A stretch of DNA of 33,677 nt from contig CAJFRI010000009.1 of the NCBI GenBank assembly GCA_904419385.1, positions 1 to 33,677 of the forward strand, read 5' to 3'. Origin of the DNA: Candidatus Heteroscillospira lomanii (GTDB lineage: Bacteria > Bacillota > Clostridia > Oscillospirales > Oscillospiraceae). Made by a program: the position numbers and the translations under genes. Below, in pieces: positions 16,680 through 25,040 of the stretch. Below the pieces are notes generated by a model. It was not told the DNA's origin. It did no database searches and worked only from the letters and a program-made list of their open reading frames with translations. Within the stretch, counting starts at the first letter, position 1, and each line of letters begins with the position of its first letter.

Positions 16680-18185
16680 TCACTCGCCGGCGTGCAGTAT
16701 GCCGAGTATCCTGAGCTCACGCTCGTGCATGCCGACTCCGCGGAGCATGAGCCTGTTGCCGCGCAGAGCTTCTATCGAGTTTATGCCCATGCCGCCCATC
16801 ATCTCCTTGATCTCGTGCTTCCACGCTGTCATGAGCATGACGAGCCGGCGGCTGCCCTCGTCGGGATCGAGTCTCTTGACGAGCTCCTCCCTCTGGGTGG
16901 CGATGCCCCAGCTGCACCTGCCGTCCTGGCAGCTGCGGCAGAGATGGCAGCCGAGCGCGAGCAGGGCCGCCGTGCCTATATAGCAGGCGTCTGCCCCGAG
17001 GGCCACGGCCTTCACGACGTCGGCCGAGGAGCGGATGCTGCCGCCCACGACGAGCGACACGTTGTTCCTTATCCCCTCCTCGCGCAGCCGGGTGTCGACC
17101 GCGGCGAGCGCGAGCTCTATGGGTATGCCGACGTTGTCGCGTATGCGGGTCGGGGCCGCGCCCGTGCCGCCGCGGTAGCCGTCGATGGCTATTATGTCCG
17201 CGCCGCTGCGGGCTATGCCGCTCGCTATGGCCGCGATGTTATGCACGGCGGCGACCTTGACGATGATGGGCTTTTTATATCCCGTCGCCTCTTTGAGCGA
17301 GTACACGAGCTGGCGCAGGTCCTCTATGGAGTAGATGTCGTGGTGCGGCGCGGGGGAGATGGCGTCGGAGCCCTCGGGTATCATGCGGGTGCGGGAGATG
17401 TCGACGCCCACCTTGGCGCCGGGCAGGTGCCCGCCTATGCCGGGCTTCGCGCCCTGGCCAATCTTTATCTCTATGGCGGCGCCGGCCTCGAGGTACTGCT
17501 CGTGCACGCCGAAGCGCCCGGAGGCGACCTGGACTATGGTGTTCCGGCCGTATTTGTAGAAATCCTCGTGCAGCCCGCCCTCGCCGGTGTTGTAGTATAT
17601 GCCGAGCTCCTCGGCCGCGCGGGCGAGGCTCTCGTGCGCGTTGTAGCTTATCGAGCCGTAGCTCATGGCGGAGAACATGACGGGCAGCGACAGTTCGAGC
17701 TGGGGCGGCAGGGTGCAGTCGAGCCCGCCGTCCGCCCGGCGGACTATGCGCTCGGGCTTGCGCCCGAGGAACACGCGCGTCTCCATCGGCTCGCGCAGCG
17801 GGTCTATGGACGGGTTCGTGACCTGCGAGGCGTTTATCAGCATGCGGTCCCAATAGACCGGCTGGGGCTTGGGGTTGCCCATGGACGAGAGCAGCACTCC
17901 GCCGCTCATCGCCTGCTTGTAGACCTGCTGTATGGTCTTGGAATCCCAGTTGGAATTCTCGCGCAGGCGGTTGTCGGTGCGCACGATCTTGATGGCGCGT
18001 GTCGGGCAGGTGGCGACGCAGCGCTGGCAGTCGACGCACTTCGTCTCGTCGGCCGCCATGGCCTTGGCCTTCGCGTCGTAGCTGTGCACCTCATGGGCGC
18101 ACTGCTTCTCGCATATGCGGCAGCGGGTGCACTTGGCGTCGCTGCGCACGACCTCGAATTCGGGCCAGATATAGTTCACATTCAT
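16680..18185 (-). CDS. glutamate synthase FMN domain protein with two 4Fe-4S clusters
   Basis: A 501-residue central subunit of a split glutamate synthase. N-terminal ferredoxin-type clusters are CTRCRICEKQC (Cys19-29) and CVDCQRCVATC (Cys50-60). The FMN-binding TIM barrel (about 85-480) then holds GEGGLHEDFYKYGRNTIVQVASG, the GQGAKPGIGGHLPG and YRGGTGAAP signatures, and a Cys cluster CHLCRSCQDGRC near 413-424 for the iron-sulphur centre. It would reductively convert 2-oxoglutarate and channelled ammonia to glutamate, with electrons entering through the ferredoxin domain. No NAD(P)H subunit (gltD) is in the window, so the donor may be ferredoxin or a distant oxidoreductase. The true start is the ATG at 18185, overlapping the preceding stop (TGATG) behind GGAGG; the ORF track extends falsely by 136 residues. 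Confidence 0.93.
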   Translation of the reverse strand: MNVNYIWPEFEVVRSDAKCTRCRICEKQCAHEVHSYDAKAKAMAADETKCVDCQRCVATCPTRAIKIVRTDNRLRENSNWDSKTIQQVYKQAMSGGVLLSSMGNPKPQPVYWDRMLINASQVTNPSIDPLREPMETRVFLGRKPERIVRRADGGLDCTLPPQLELSLPVMFSAMSYGSISYNAHESLARAAEELGIYYNTGEGGLHEDFYKYGRNTIVQVASGRFGVHEQYLEAGAAIEIKIGQGAKPGIGGHLPGAKVGVDISRTRMIPEGSDAISPAPHHDIYSIEDLRQLVYSLKEATGYKKPIIVKVAAVHNIAAIASGIARSGADIIAIDGYRGGTGAAPTRIRDNVGIPIELALAAVDTRLREEGIRNNVSLVVGGSIRSSADVVKAVALGADACYIGTAALLALGCHLCRSCQDGRCSWGIATQREELVKRLDPDEGSRRLVMLMTAWKHEIKEMMGGMGINSIEALRGNRLMLRGVGMHERELRILGILHAGE

Positions 18186-19279
18186 CAATACCGCCCCTCC
18201 TTTACCCTCACGATGACCGGCTCGCCGCCGGCCGGGGCCCAGACGTTCTCGGCGTCGGGCTCGATCGCGCGTATGGCCGACTCCTCGCTCGCTATGAACA
18301 CGCGGTCGCCCTTCTCGCCGACGACCATGCTGCGCAGCTTGAGCCTGTCGTTGAGCGCCATGAGCCCTCCCGAGAAGCCGAGGACTATGGAGAACGGCCC
18401 TGTGACAAGCAGGCTCGGGAACGCGGTGCGCAAATAGGTGAGCTTTTCGCGCTCCGCCTCCGGGGCGCGCGCTATGGTGGACCAGAAAGGCGCCGCGATG
18501 ACGGAGGCGAGTTCCTCCAGCGTGAGGCCCTGTCGCCGCACGAGGTAGTCCGCGATATAGGTGATGACCTCGGTGTCGGTCTGGAGGGTGCACTTATATC
18601 CGAACATCTCTATGAATCGGCGGTTGGCGTCGTAGGACGAGATCTCGCCGTTGTGGACGACGGAGAAATCGAGCAGGGAAAACGGGTGCGCCCCGCCCCA
18701 CCAGCCGGGCGTGTTCGTGGGATAGCGGCCGTGGGCCGTCCAGGAATAGGCCCCGTACTCATCGAGCCGGTAGAAGCGGCCGACGTCCTCGGGGAAGCCG
18801 ACGGCCTTGAAAACGCCCATGTTCTTGCCGCTGGAGAACACATGGCAGCCGTCGAGGCAGGCGTTTATGTGCATTACCAGCCGCGCCATGAACTCGTTCT
18901 CGTTCTGCTGCCTCTCCGCGAGGACGGAGCGCAGCGGCGTGACGAAATATCTCCATATCATGGGCTCGTCGGTGATCTCTGCGGTGGTGCGCGTGGGCAT
19001 GCGCTCCGACTTGACGACCTCGACCTCGTCGTGCAGGTATTTTTCACAGTCGGCTCTGGCGCTGCGGCTGTCGAAAAACAGGTGGAGCGCGAAGTAATCG
19101 CGGTATTCAGGATAGATGCCATAGCCGGCAAAGCCGCCTCCGAGGCCGTTCGAGCGGTCGTGCATAGGTATCATGCTTTTTATGATGCCTTCGCCGGACA
19201 TGCGCTCGCCGCTGGTCGATATCACGGCGGATATCGCGCAGCCGGAGGGGATGCGGATCTGGCCCTCCAATTGTTTCAT
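18185..19279 (-). CDS. glutamate synthase glutaminase domain protein (class II amidotransferase)
   Basis: A 364-residue N-terminal nucleophile amidotransferase equivalent to the first domain of GltB. The expected nucleophile is Cys14 in PSGCAISAVI, so the first 13 residues would have to be removed or tolerated as in other split enzymes. Conserved class II features include HGRYPTNTP (the RYPT glutamine-binding loop), HNGEISSYDANRRF and TDTEVITYI. It would release ammonia from glutamine for the FMN subunit. The start at 19279 (MKQLEGQ) follows AAAGGA; the ORF-track start at 19327 falls inside the terminator hairpin of the leader and is rejected. First gene of the glt-glnA-ANTAR operon. Confidence 0.9.
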   Translation of the reverse strand: MKQLEGQIRIPSGCAISAVISTSGERMSGEGIIKSMIPMHDRSNGLGGGFAGYGIYPEYRDYFALHLFFDSRSARADCEKYLHDEVEVVKSERMPTRTTAEITDEPMIWRYFVTPLRSVLAERQQNENEFMARLVMHINACLDGCHVFSSGKNMGVFKAVGFPEDVGRFYRLDEYGAYSWTAHGRYPTNTPGWWGGAHPFSLLDFSVVHNGEISSYDANRRFIEMFGYKCTLQTDTEVITYIADYLVRRQGLTLEELASVIAAPFWSTIARAPEAEREKLTYLRTAFPSLLVTGPFSIVLGFSGGLMALNDRLKLRSMVVGEKGDRVFIASEESAIRAIEPDAENVWAPAGGEPVIVRVKEGRY

Positions 19280-19302
19280 GGCTCCCAGTCCTTTCAGAAA
19301 AT

Positions 19303-19357
19303 AAAAAGGGCGCCTGCTCATGGGCACAGCATGCCCAAAGCAAACGCCTTCGTTTGA
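19303..19357 (-). promoter_or_regulatory. glutamate synthase operon leader: ANTAR-type attenuator
   Basis: On the minus strand the RNA opens with P1, CAAAC-GAAGGC-GUUUG (19356-19341). P2 follows: UGGGCA-UGCUG-UGCCCA (19337-19321). A competing terminator pairs GGCGTTTGCT (19348-19339) with AGCAGGCGCC (19318-19309), allowing G-U pairs, ahead of a U-run. P1 and the terminator share bases, so stabilising P1-P2 would let transcription proceed to the AAAGGA ribosome binding site. The layout matches the type III synthetase and pyrG leaders. The known ANTAR consensus has A at loop position 1; here it is G, while G4 is kept. Confidence 0.7.
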
Positions 19358-19362
19358 TTCTT

Positions 19363-19391
19363 AAGATACTACACCCCGCCGCGCTTGTCAA
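19363..19391 (-). promoter_or_regulatory. glutamate synthase operon promoter
   Basis: The minus strand reads TTGACA, 17 bases, TATCTT. The -35 region ATTGACAAGCGCG is an inverted copy, with one mismatch, of that of the divergent synthetase promoter. Confidence 0.8.
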
Positions 19392-19429
19392 TCCCTTTTG
19401 AGAAAATGATGATTTCGTCAAATTAGCTA

Positions 19430-19458
19430 TTGACAAGGGCGTTTTTTTGGCGTATATT
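19430..19458 (+). promoter_or_regulatory. type III glutamine synthetase promoter
   Basis: TTGACA, 17 bases, TATATT. It is divergent from the glutamate synthase promoter, with 38 AT-rich bases between the two -35 hexamers. Confidence 0.85.
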
Positions 19459-19464
19459 ATGCCA

Positions 19465-19518
19465 CATCAAGACGCAGACGTCTCTGAGGGATATCCTCAG
19501 CGGCGCCTGCGTCTTTTT
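19465..19518 (+). promoter_or_regulatory. type III glutamine synthetase leader: ANTAR-type attenuator
   Basis: The transcript should start near 19465. P1 is AGAC-GCAGAC-GUCU (19470-19483) and P2 is CUGAGG-GAUAU-CCUCAG (19484-19500). The competing terminator pairs AAGACGCAG (19469-19477) with CTGCGTCTT (19507-19515) and is followed by further U. The terminator uses the 5' arm and loop of P1, so both cannot form. If P1 and P2 form, no hairpin touches the U-run. It resembles the other two leaders in layout although the stem sequences differ, which suggests selection on structure. Confidence 0.7.
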
Positions 19519-19542
19519 CATTTTCGGAAAGGATGACGAACA

Positions 19543-21639
19543 ATGGCAAGCATACCTGAGTATTTCGGCAGCATGGTCTTTGATGACAGAGTGATGCGCT
19601 CGCGCCTCACCTCCGAGGTATATGATTCTCTCCAGCGCACCATAGTCGAGGGCAAGAAACTCGACGTATCCGTGGCCAACGCGGTCGCCGAGGCGATGCG
19701 CGACTGGGCCGTCGAGAAAGGCGCCACCCATTTCACCCACTGGTTCCAGCCCATGACCGGCATCACCGCCGAGAAGCACGACAGCTTCATCACCCCCTCG
19801 CCCGACGGCGGCGTCATCATGGAGTTCTCCGGCAAAGAGCTCATCAAGGGCGAGCCCGACGCCTCCAGCTTCCCCTCAGGCGGCCTGCGCGCCACGTTCG
19901 AGGCCAGGGGCTACACCGCCTGGGACCCCACCTCATATGCGTTCATAAAGGGCAAGACCCTCTGCATCCCCACCGCGTTCTGCTCCTACGGCGGCGAGGC
20001 GCTCGACAAAAAGACCCCGCTCCTGCGCTCGATGGAGGCCCTGAACCGCCAGGCCCTGCGCATACTCAAGCTCTTCGGCAGGGACGACGTCCGCCGCGTG
20101 ACCACCTCGGTCGGCCCCGAGCAGGAGTATTTCCTCGTGACCAAGGAGCTCTATGACAGGCGTCCCGACCTCATCTACACCGGGCGCACCCTCTTCGGCG
20201 CCAAGCCTCCGAAGGGCCAGGAGCTCGACGACCACTACTTCGGCGTGATAAAGCCGCGCGTGGCCGAATTCATGGCCGACCTGAACGAGGAGCTCTGGAA
20301 GCTCGGCATCCTCGCCAAGACCGAGCACAACGAGGTCGCCCCGGCGCAGCACGAGCTTGCCCCCATATATACCACCACCAACATCGCCACCGACAACAAC
20401 CAGCTCACCATGGAGATCATGCAGCGCGTCGCCGCGAAGCACGGCCTCGTCTGCCTGCTCCACGAGAAGCCTTTCGACGGCGTGAACGGCTCCGGCAAGC
20501 ACAACAACTGGTCCATCGCCACCGACGCCGGCGCAAACCTCCTCTCCCCGGGCGACACCCCGCACGAGAACGCGCAGTTCCTGCTCTTCCTCGTCGCCGT
20601 CATCAAGGCCGTCGACGACTATCAGGACCTGCTGCGCACCTCCGTCGCCACCGCCGGCAACGACCACCGTCTCGGCGCCAACGAGGCCCCTCCGGCCGTC
20701 ATCTCCGTGTTCCTCGGCGACGAGCTCACGGCCATCCTCGAGTCCATAGAGAACGACGCGCCTTACAGCTCAGTTGAAAAGACCATCATGAAGCTCGGCG
20801 TCCACGCCCTGCCGCGCTTCACCCGCGACACCACCGACCGCAACCGCACCTCGCCTTTCGCTTTCACCGGCAACAAGTTCGAGTTCCGCATGGTCGGCTC
20901 GTCCGACTCCATCGCCTGCGCCAACATCATGCTGAACGCCGCCGTGGCCGACACCCTGCGCATCTTCGCCGACGAGCTCGAACCCGCCGCCGACTTCAAC
21001 TCCGCCCTGCACGAGCTCATCAAGGACACCATCATCAAGCACAAGCGCATCATCTTCAACGGCAACGGCTATGACGACGCCTGGATCGAGGAGGCCACCA
21101 AGGTCCGCGGCCTGAGCAACCTGCGCACCACGCCCGACTGCATGCCCAGCCTCATCGCCGAGAAGAACATGGCCATGCTCACCGGCGAGAGGGTCTACAC
21201 CGAGGCCGAGCTCCACTCCCGCTATGAGATCCTGCTCGACAACTACTGCAAGGCCGTCAGCATAGAGGCCCGGACCATGTGCCAGATGGCGCGCCGCGAC
21301 ATCCTGCCCGCCATCGAATCCTATGCGGCCTCCCTCGCCTCCGCCGCCGCGGCAAAGACCGCCGTCGTGCCCGCGGCCGGCTGCCGCTTTGAGAAAAAGA
21401 CCGTCGCCCTCCTGAGCGGGCTGGCCGACGTCATAGACGAGGGCATAGAGTCCCTCGCCTCCGCGCTCGCCGAAGTCTCGGCCCGCGGCGACATTGCCGC
21501 CCAGGCCGGCGGAATCCGCGACGAGATCCTGCCGCGCATGGACGCCCTGCGCAAATCGGTCGACGAGGCCGAGACGCTCACCTCCAGCGAATACTGGCCG
21601 TATCCGTCCTACGGCGAGCTGCTCTTCGGCGTGAGATAA
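19543..21639 (+). CDS. glnN: type III glutamine synthetase
   Basis: A 698-residue GS-III (GlnN) enzyme, the large type common in Bacteroides, cyanobacteria and clostridia, making glutamine from glutamate, ammonia and ATP. Family features are the N-terminal [52 protein letters not shown], the substrate loop [10 protein letters not shown] and the C-terminal helical domain rich in Ala. Length fits the family (about 700). The ATG at 19543 lies 11 bases after GGA, behind the attenuator leader. It is the plus-strand partner of the divergent glt operon and is followed by the ammonium transporter, so it is likely the main assimilating synthetase when ammonium is scarce. Confidence 0.96.
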   Translation: MASIPEYFGSMVFDDRVMRSRLTSEVYDSLQRTIVEGKKLDVSVANAVAEAMRDWAVEKGATHFTHWFQPMTGITAEKHDSFITPSPDGGVIMEFSGKELIKGEPDASSFPSGGLRATFEARGYTAWDPTSYAFIKGKTLCIPTAFCSYGGEALDKKTPLLRSMEALNRQALRILKLFGRDDVRRVTTSVGPEQEYFLVTKELYDRRPDLIYTGRTLFGAKPPKGQELDDHYFGVIKPRVAEFMADLNEELWKLGILAKTEHNEVAPAQHELAPIYTTTNIATDNNQLTMEIMQRVAAKHGLVCLLHEKPFDGVNGSGKHNNWSIATDAGANLLSPGDTPHENAQFLLFLVAVIKAVDDYQDLLRTSVATAGNDHRLGANEAPPAVISVFLGDELTAILESIENDAPYSSVEKTIMKLGVHALPRFTRDTTDRNRTSPFAFTGNKFEFRMVGSSDSIACANIMLNAAVADTLRIFADELEPAADFNSALHELIKDTIIKHKRIIFNGNGYDDAWIEEATKVRGLSNLRTTPDCMPSLIAEKNMAMLTGERVYTEAELHSRYEILLDNYCKAVSIEARTMCQMARRDILPAIESYAASLASAAAAKTAVVPAAGCRFEKKTVALLSGLADVIDEGIESLASALAEVSARGDIAAQAGGIRDEILPRMDALRKSVDEAETLTSSEYWPYPSYGELLFGVR

Positions 21640-21640
21640 G

Positions 21641-21682
21641 GGCCGTTTACGGCCGGGCTCCCGCCCGGATGGAGGCGGGAGC
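21641..21682 (+). other. tandem hairpins between the synthetase and transporter genes
   Basis: GGCCG-TTTA-CGGCC (21641-21654) followed by GCTCCCGCC, eight-base loop, GGCGGGAGC (21657-21682). There is no U-run after them, so this is not a standard terminator. It could protect mRNA ends, set the ratio of the two products, or be a diverged protein-binding hairpin pair. Confidence 0.5.
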
Positions 21683-21714
21683 ATGACAATATGAAAGGTG
21701 AAGGAGAAACCACT

Positions 21715-23427
21715 ATGGAATACAGTGCGGTAAATACTATGTGGGTTCTGATCGGAGCGGCTCTGGTGTTTTTCATGCAGGCTGGATTCTCAATGTGCGA
21801 GGCCGGCTTCACGCGGGCAAAGAACACCGGCAACATACTCATGAAAAACCTCATGGATTTCTGCATAGGCACGCCTTGTTTCTGGCTGTTCGGATTTGGG
21901 ATAATGTTCGGCGGCAGCTCTGCCATCATAGGCACGCTCGACCCGATGATAAGAGGCGATTACAGCGCCATACTCCCCTCCGGCGTGCCGCTCTGGGCTT
22001 ACGTCATCTTTCAGACCGTGTTCTGCGCCACAGCCGCCACGATAGTCTCCGGAGCAATGGCTGAGCGCACGAAGTTCTCCGCCTACTGCATATACAGCGC
22101 CGCCATATCCCTGTTCATCTATCCCATATCCGGCCACTGGATATGGGGCGGCGGCTGGCTCGCACAGCTGGGCTTTCACGACTTTGCCGGCTCCACCTGC
22201 GTCCACATGGTCGGCGGCATCTGCGCCATGGTCGGCGCCGCAATACTCGGGGCCCGCATAGGCAAGTACGACAAAGACGGCAAGCCCCGCGCCATTCTCG
22301 GCCACAATCTCACCTTTGCGGCGCTGGGCGTGTTCATACTCTGGTTCTGCTGGTTCGGCTTCAACGGGGCTTCGACCGTCGGCATGGACAGCGACGAGCT
22401 CATCGAACGTGCCGGTCTGGTGTTTTTCAACACGAACATCTCGGACGCGGTCGCCTGCTGTGCCGCCCTCATCGTGACCTGGCTGCGCTACGGCAAGCCC
22501 GATGTGTCCATGACATACAACGCGGCTCTCGCCGGGCTCGTCGGCATCACCGCTGGCTGCGACGCGGTCGAGCCGCTCGGTGCCGCCGTGATGGGCGTCA
22601 TCTTCGGCATCGTGATAGTATTCTCGGTTGAATTCTTCGACAAGGTGCTCAAGATAGACGACCCCGTGGGCGCCATATCTGTGCACGACGTATGCGGGGC
22701 GCTTGGGACGCTGCTGCTGGGCTTCTTTGCCTCCGGTTCGTCCACCGAGCCGGGCCTGTTCTACGGCGGCGGCCTCCACTTCCTCGGCATACAGGCCGCC
22801 GGAGTCCTGAGCGTCGCAGCGTACACCGCGGTGGTGATAACCGTAGTGTTCACGCTGATCAAGCACACCATCGGCCTGCGCGCCTCCGCCGCCGACGAGC
22901 TTGCCGGACTCGACATATCCGAGCACGGCCTGCTCACTGCCTACGCCGGCTTCGCCATGCTGCCCGACACCGTCGCCTCCGGCAGCGAGCCCGATCTCAC
23001 TCCCCCGCCGTTCGAGCCCGTGCCCGACTATGAGGCCGTGCCCGTTGAGCGGCGCAGGGCGTCCGGCGAACACAAGCTCACAAAAGTTGAGATAATCTGC
23101 CGTGAGGGCCGTTTTGAGGCGCTCAAAAACGCATTGACCGGCATAGGCATCACCGGTATGACCGTGTCGCATGTGCTCGGCTGCGGCATACAGAAGGGCC
23201 GTCCTGAATACTACCGCGGCGTACAGGTCGAGGCAGCGCTGCTGCCCAAGGTGCAGGTCGACATAGTCGTGAGCAAGGTGCCGGTGCGCGAGGTCATTGA
23301 AGTCGCCAAAAAAGTGCTCTACACCGGCCATATAGGAGACGGCAAAATATTCATCTACGACGTCGAGAACGCCGTTAAAGTCCGCACAGGCGAGGAGGGC
23401 TACGACGCGCTCCAGGACGTCGAATAA
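21715..23427 (+). CDS. ammonium transporter fused to a C-terminal PII domain
   Basis: A 570-residue fusion. Residues 1-415 form the Amt/MEP channel with about 11 membrane helices and the pore twin histidines at His164 (CVHMVGG) and His324 (SVHDVCG). A Pro-rich linker (425-452) leads to a complete PII (GlnB/GlnK) domain, residues 455-570. That domain keeps the T-loop GCGIQKGRPEYYRG, the ATP/2-oxoglutarate site TGHIGDGKIF and the ending VRTGEE. The Tyr that is uridylylated in proteobacterial PII (Tyr51) is Val505 here. I choose the ATG at 21715, ten bases after GGAG, because Amt homology starts there; the track start is eight codons upstream. No separate glnK is seen, so the channel carries its own gate. 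Confidence 0.93.
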   Translation: MEYSAVNTMWVLIGAALVFFMQAGFSMCEAGFTRAKNTGNILMKNLMDFCIGTPCFWLFGFGIMFGGSSAIIGTLDPMIRGDYSAILPSGVPLWAYVIFQTVFCATAATIVSGAMAERTKFSAYCIYSAAISLFIYPISGHWIWGGGWLAQLGFHDFAGSTCVHMVGGICAMVGAAILGARIGKYDKDGKPRAILGHNLTFAALGVFILWFCWFGFNGASTVGMDSDELIERAGLVFFNTNISDAVACCAALIVTWLRYGKPDVSMTYNAALAGLVGITAGCDAVEPLGAAVMGVIFGIVIVFSVEFFDKVLKIDDPVGAISVHDVCGALGTLLLGFFASGSSTEPGLFYGGGLHFLGIQAAGVLSVAAYTAVVITVVFTLIKHTIGLRASAADELAGLDISEHGLLTAYAGFAMLPDTVASGSEPDLTPPPFEPVPDYEAVPVERRRASGEHKLTKVEIICREGRFEALKNALTGIGITGMTVSHVLGCGIQKGRPEYYRGVQVEAALLPKVQVDIVVSKVPVREVIEVAKKVLYTGHIGDGKIFIYDVENAVKVRTGEEGYDALQDVE

Positions 23428-23457
23428 AAAACAAAGACAGATCGGAAGAGGTCAGAT

Positions 23458-25038
23458 ATGTGTTCTATTATGGGTTACTGCGCGCCATGCGCCGATCTTG
23501 AGCTATTCAAACAGGGCTTCGGCCGCACGGTCTCCCGCGGCCCCGACGACAGCCGCATCGCCGACACGGGGCGCGGCCTGCTCGGGTTCCACCGGCTCGC
23601 CATCATGGGGCTGAGCCCCGAGGGCATGCAGCCGTTTGAACTCGACGGGAGCTATGTCGTGTGCAACGGGGAGATCTACGGCTTTGAAAAGCTGCGCGAG
23701 GCCCTCTCGGATAAGTATACTTTCAAAAGCGGCTCCGACTGCGAGGTGCTGCTCCCGCTCTGGCGCGAGCACGGCACCGGCATGTTCCCCATGCTCGACG
23801 CGGAGTTCGCCCTCGTCATCTACGACGCCGCAACTCAGGGCTTTATCGCCGCCCGCGACCCGATCGGCATCCGCCCTCTGTTCTACGGCTACGATAAAAA
23901 CGGCGCGATCATGTTCGCCAGCGAGGCCATAAACCTCGTCGGCCTCTCCGATCACATCATGCCTTTCCCGCCGGGATGCTACTGGAAGGACGGCGAGTTC
24001 GTGCGCTACTGCGACATCGCGGCCCCGCACGGCAGCGTCATCGGCGGGCTCGGCGAGGTCTGCGCCGGGATACGCGCCCGGCTTATCCGGGCCGTTGAGA
24101 AGCGCCTGGTCTCGGACGCGAAAGTCGGATTCCTGCTCAGCGGCGGGCTCGACTCCTCTCTCGTGTGCTCCATCGCACAGCGCAGCTCGGAGCAGCCCAT
24201 ACGCACCTTTGCGATAGGCATGGACACCGACGCGATAGACCTGAAATACGCCCGCGAGGCGGCCGATTTCCTCGGCTGCGACCACACGGAGGTCATCATC
24301 ACCCGCGGCGACGTCATCTCCTCGCTCGAGAAAGTCGTGAAAACGCTCGGCACCTTCGACATAACCACCATCCGCGCCAGCATGGGCATGTATCTCGTCT
24401 GCAAATACATCCACGAGCACACCGACATCCGCGTGCTGCTCACCGGCGAGGTGTCCGACGAGCTGTTCGGCTACAAGTACACCGACTTCGCCCCCTCGGC
24501 GGATGAGTTCCAGCGCGAGGCGGAGAAGCGCGTGCGCGAGCTGTACATGTACGACGTGCTCCGCGCCGACCGCTGCATCTCGGTCAACTCGCTCGAGGCG
24601 CGCGTCCCCTTCGGCGACCTCGACTTCGTGAGCTATGTCATGGCGATAGACCCCGAGATGAAAATGAACCGCTACGGCAAGGGCAAATACCTTCTGCGCC
24701 ACGCGTTCGAGGGCGGCGGCTGGCTGCCCGACGGCATACTGTGGCGCGAGAAGGCCGCCTTTTCCGACGCCGTCGGCCACTCCCTCGCCGACGACCTGAA
24801 GGAGTATGCAGACTCGCTCTACACCGACGCGGAATTCGAGGAGAAGCGCAGCAAATACAGCCACGCGCAGCCGTTCACCAAGGAATCGCTGCTCTACCGC
24901 GAGCTGTTTGAAAAATATTACCCCGGCCAGGCCGGCATGATAAAGGACTTCTGGATGCCGAACCGCTCCTGGCCCGGCTGCGACGTCGACGACCCTTCGG
25001 CCAGGGTGCTCACAAACTACGGCGACAGCGGGAGGTAA
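23458..25038 (+). CDS. asnB: asparagine synthase (glutamine-hydrolysing)
   Basis: A 526-residue AsnB-type enzyme making asparagine from aspartate, ATP and glutamine. Cys2 is the class II glutaminase nucleophile (MCSIMGYC), with VSRGPDD, FHRLAIMG and VCNGEIYGF in the N-terminal domain (1-200). The synthetase domain has the pyrophosphate loop LLSGGLDSS and the GEVSDELFGY motif. Length is close to E. coli AsnB (554). It begins 30 bases after the transporter gene behind GGAAGAGG and ends two bases before purF, so it is in the same transcription unit as both. Confidence 0.94.
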   Translation: MCSIMGYCAPCADLELFKQGFGRTVSRGPDDSRIADTGRGLLGFHRLAIMGLSPEGMQPFELDGSYVVCNGEIYGFEKLREALSDKYTFKSGSDCEVLLPLWREHGTGMFPMLDAEFALVIYDAATQGFIAARDPIGIRPLFYGYDKNGAIMFASEAINLVGLSDHIMPFPPGCYWKDGEFVRYCDIAAPHGSVIGGLGEVCAGIRARLIRAVEKRLVSDAKVGFLLSGGLDSSLVCSIAQRSSEQPIRTFAIGMDTDAIDLKYAREAADFLGCDHTEVIITRGDVISSLEKVVKTLGTFDITTIRASMGMYLVCKYIHEHTDIRVLLTGEVSDELFGYKYTDFAPSADEFQREAEKRVRELYMYDVLRADRCISVNSLEARVPFGDLDFVSYVMAIDPEMKMNRYGKGKYLLRHAFEGGGWLPDGILWREKAAFSDAVGHSLADDLKEYADSLYTDAEFEEKRSKYSHAQPFTKESLLYRELFEKYYPGQAGMIKDFWMPNRSWPGCDVDDPSARVLTNYGDSGR

Positions 25039-25040
25039 GC

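Noticed and set aside
19280-19327. Upstream start of the glutaminase-domain gene (MPMSRRPF...)
   Set aside because: These codons overlap the terminator hairpin and lie before the AAAGGA ribosome binding site; the start at 19279 has both family sequence and proper spacing.
19280-19542. Glutamine riboswitch in the glt/glnN leaders
   Set aside because: The leaders are too short and lack any glnA-motif or downstream-peptide-motif sequence that I can recognise; the hairpin-terminator layout explains them better.
21641-21682. Terminator between glnN and amt
   Set aside because: Stable stems but no U-run follows, and no promoter is seen before amt.
23439-23450. AGATCGGAAGAG, identical to the start of a common Illumina adapter, just before asnB
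   Set aside because: Only 12 bases match and they include the GGAAGAGG ribosome binding site at a sensible distance from the start; the flanking genes are intact. I take it as chance, though read support could be checked.
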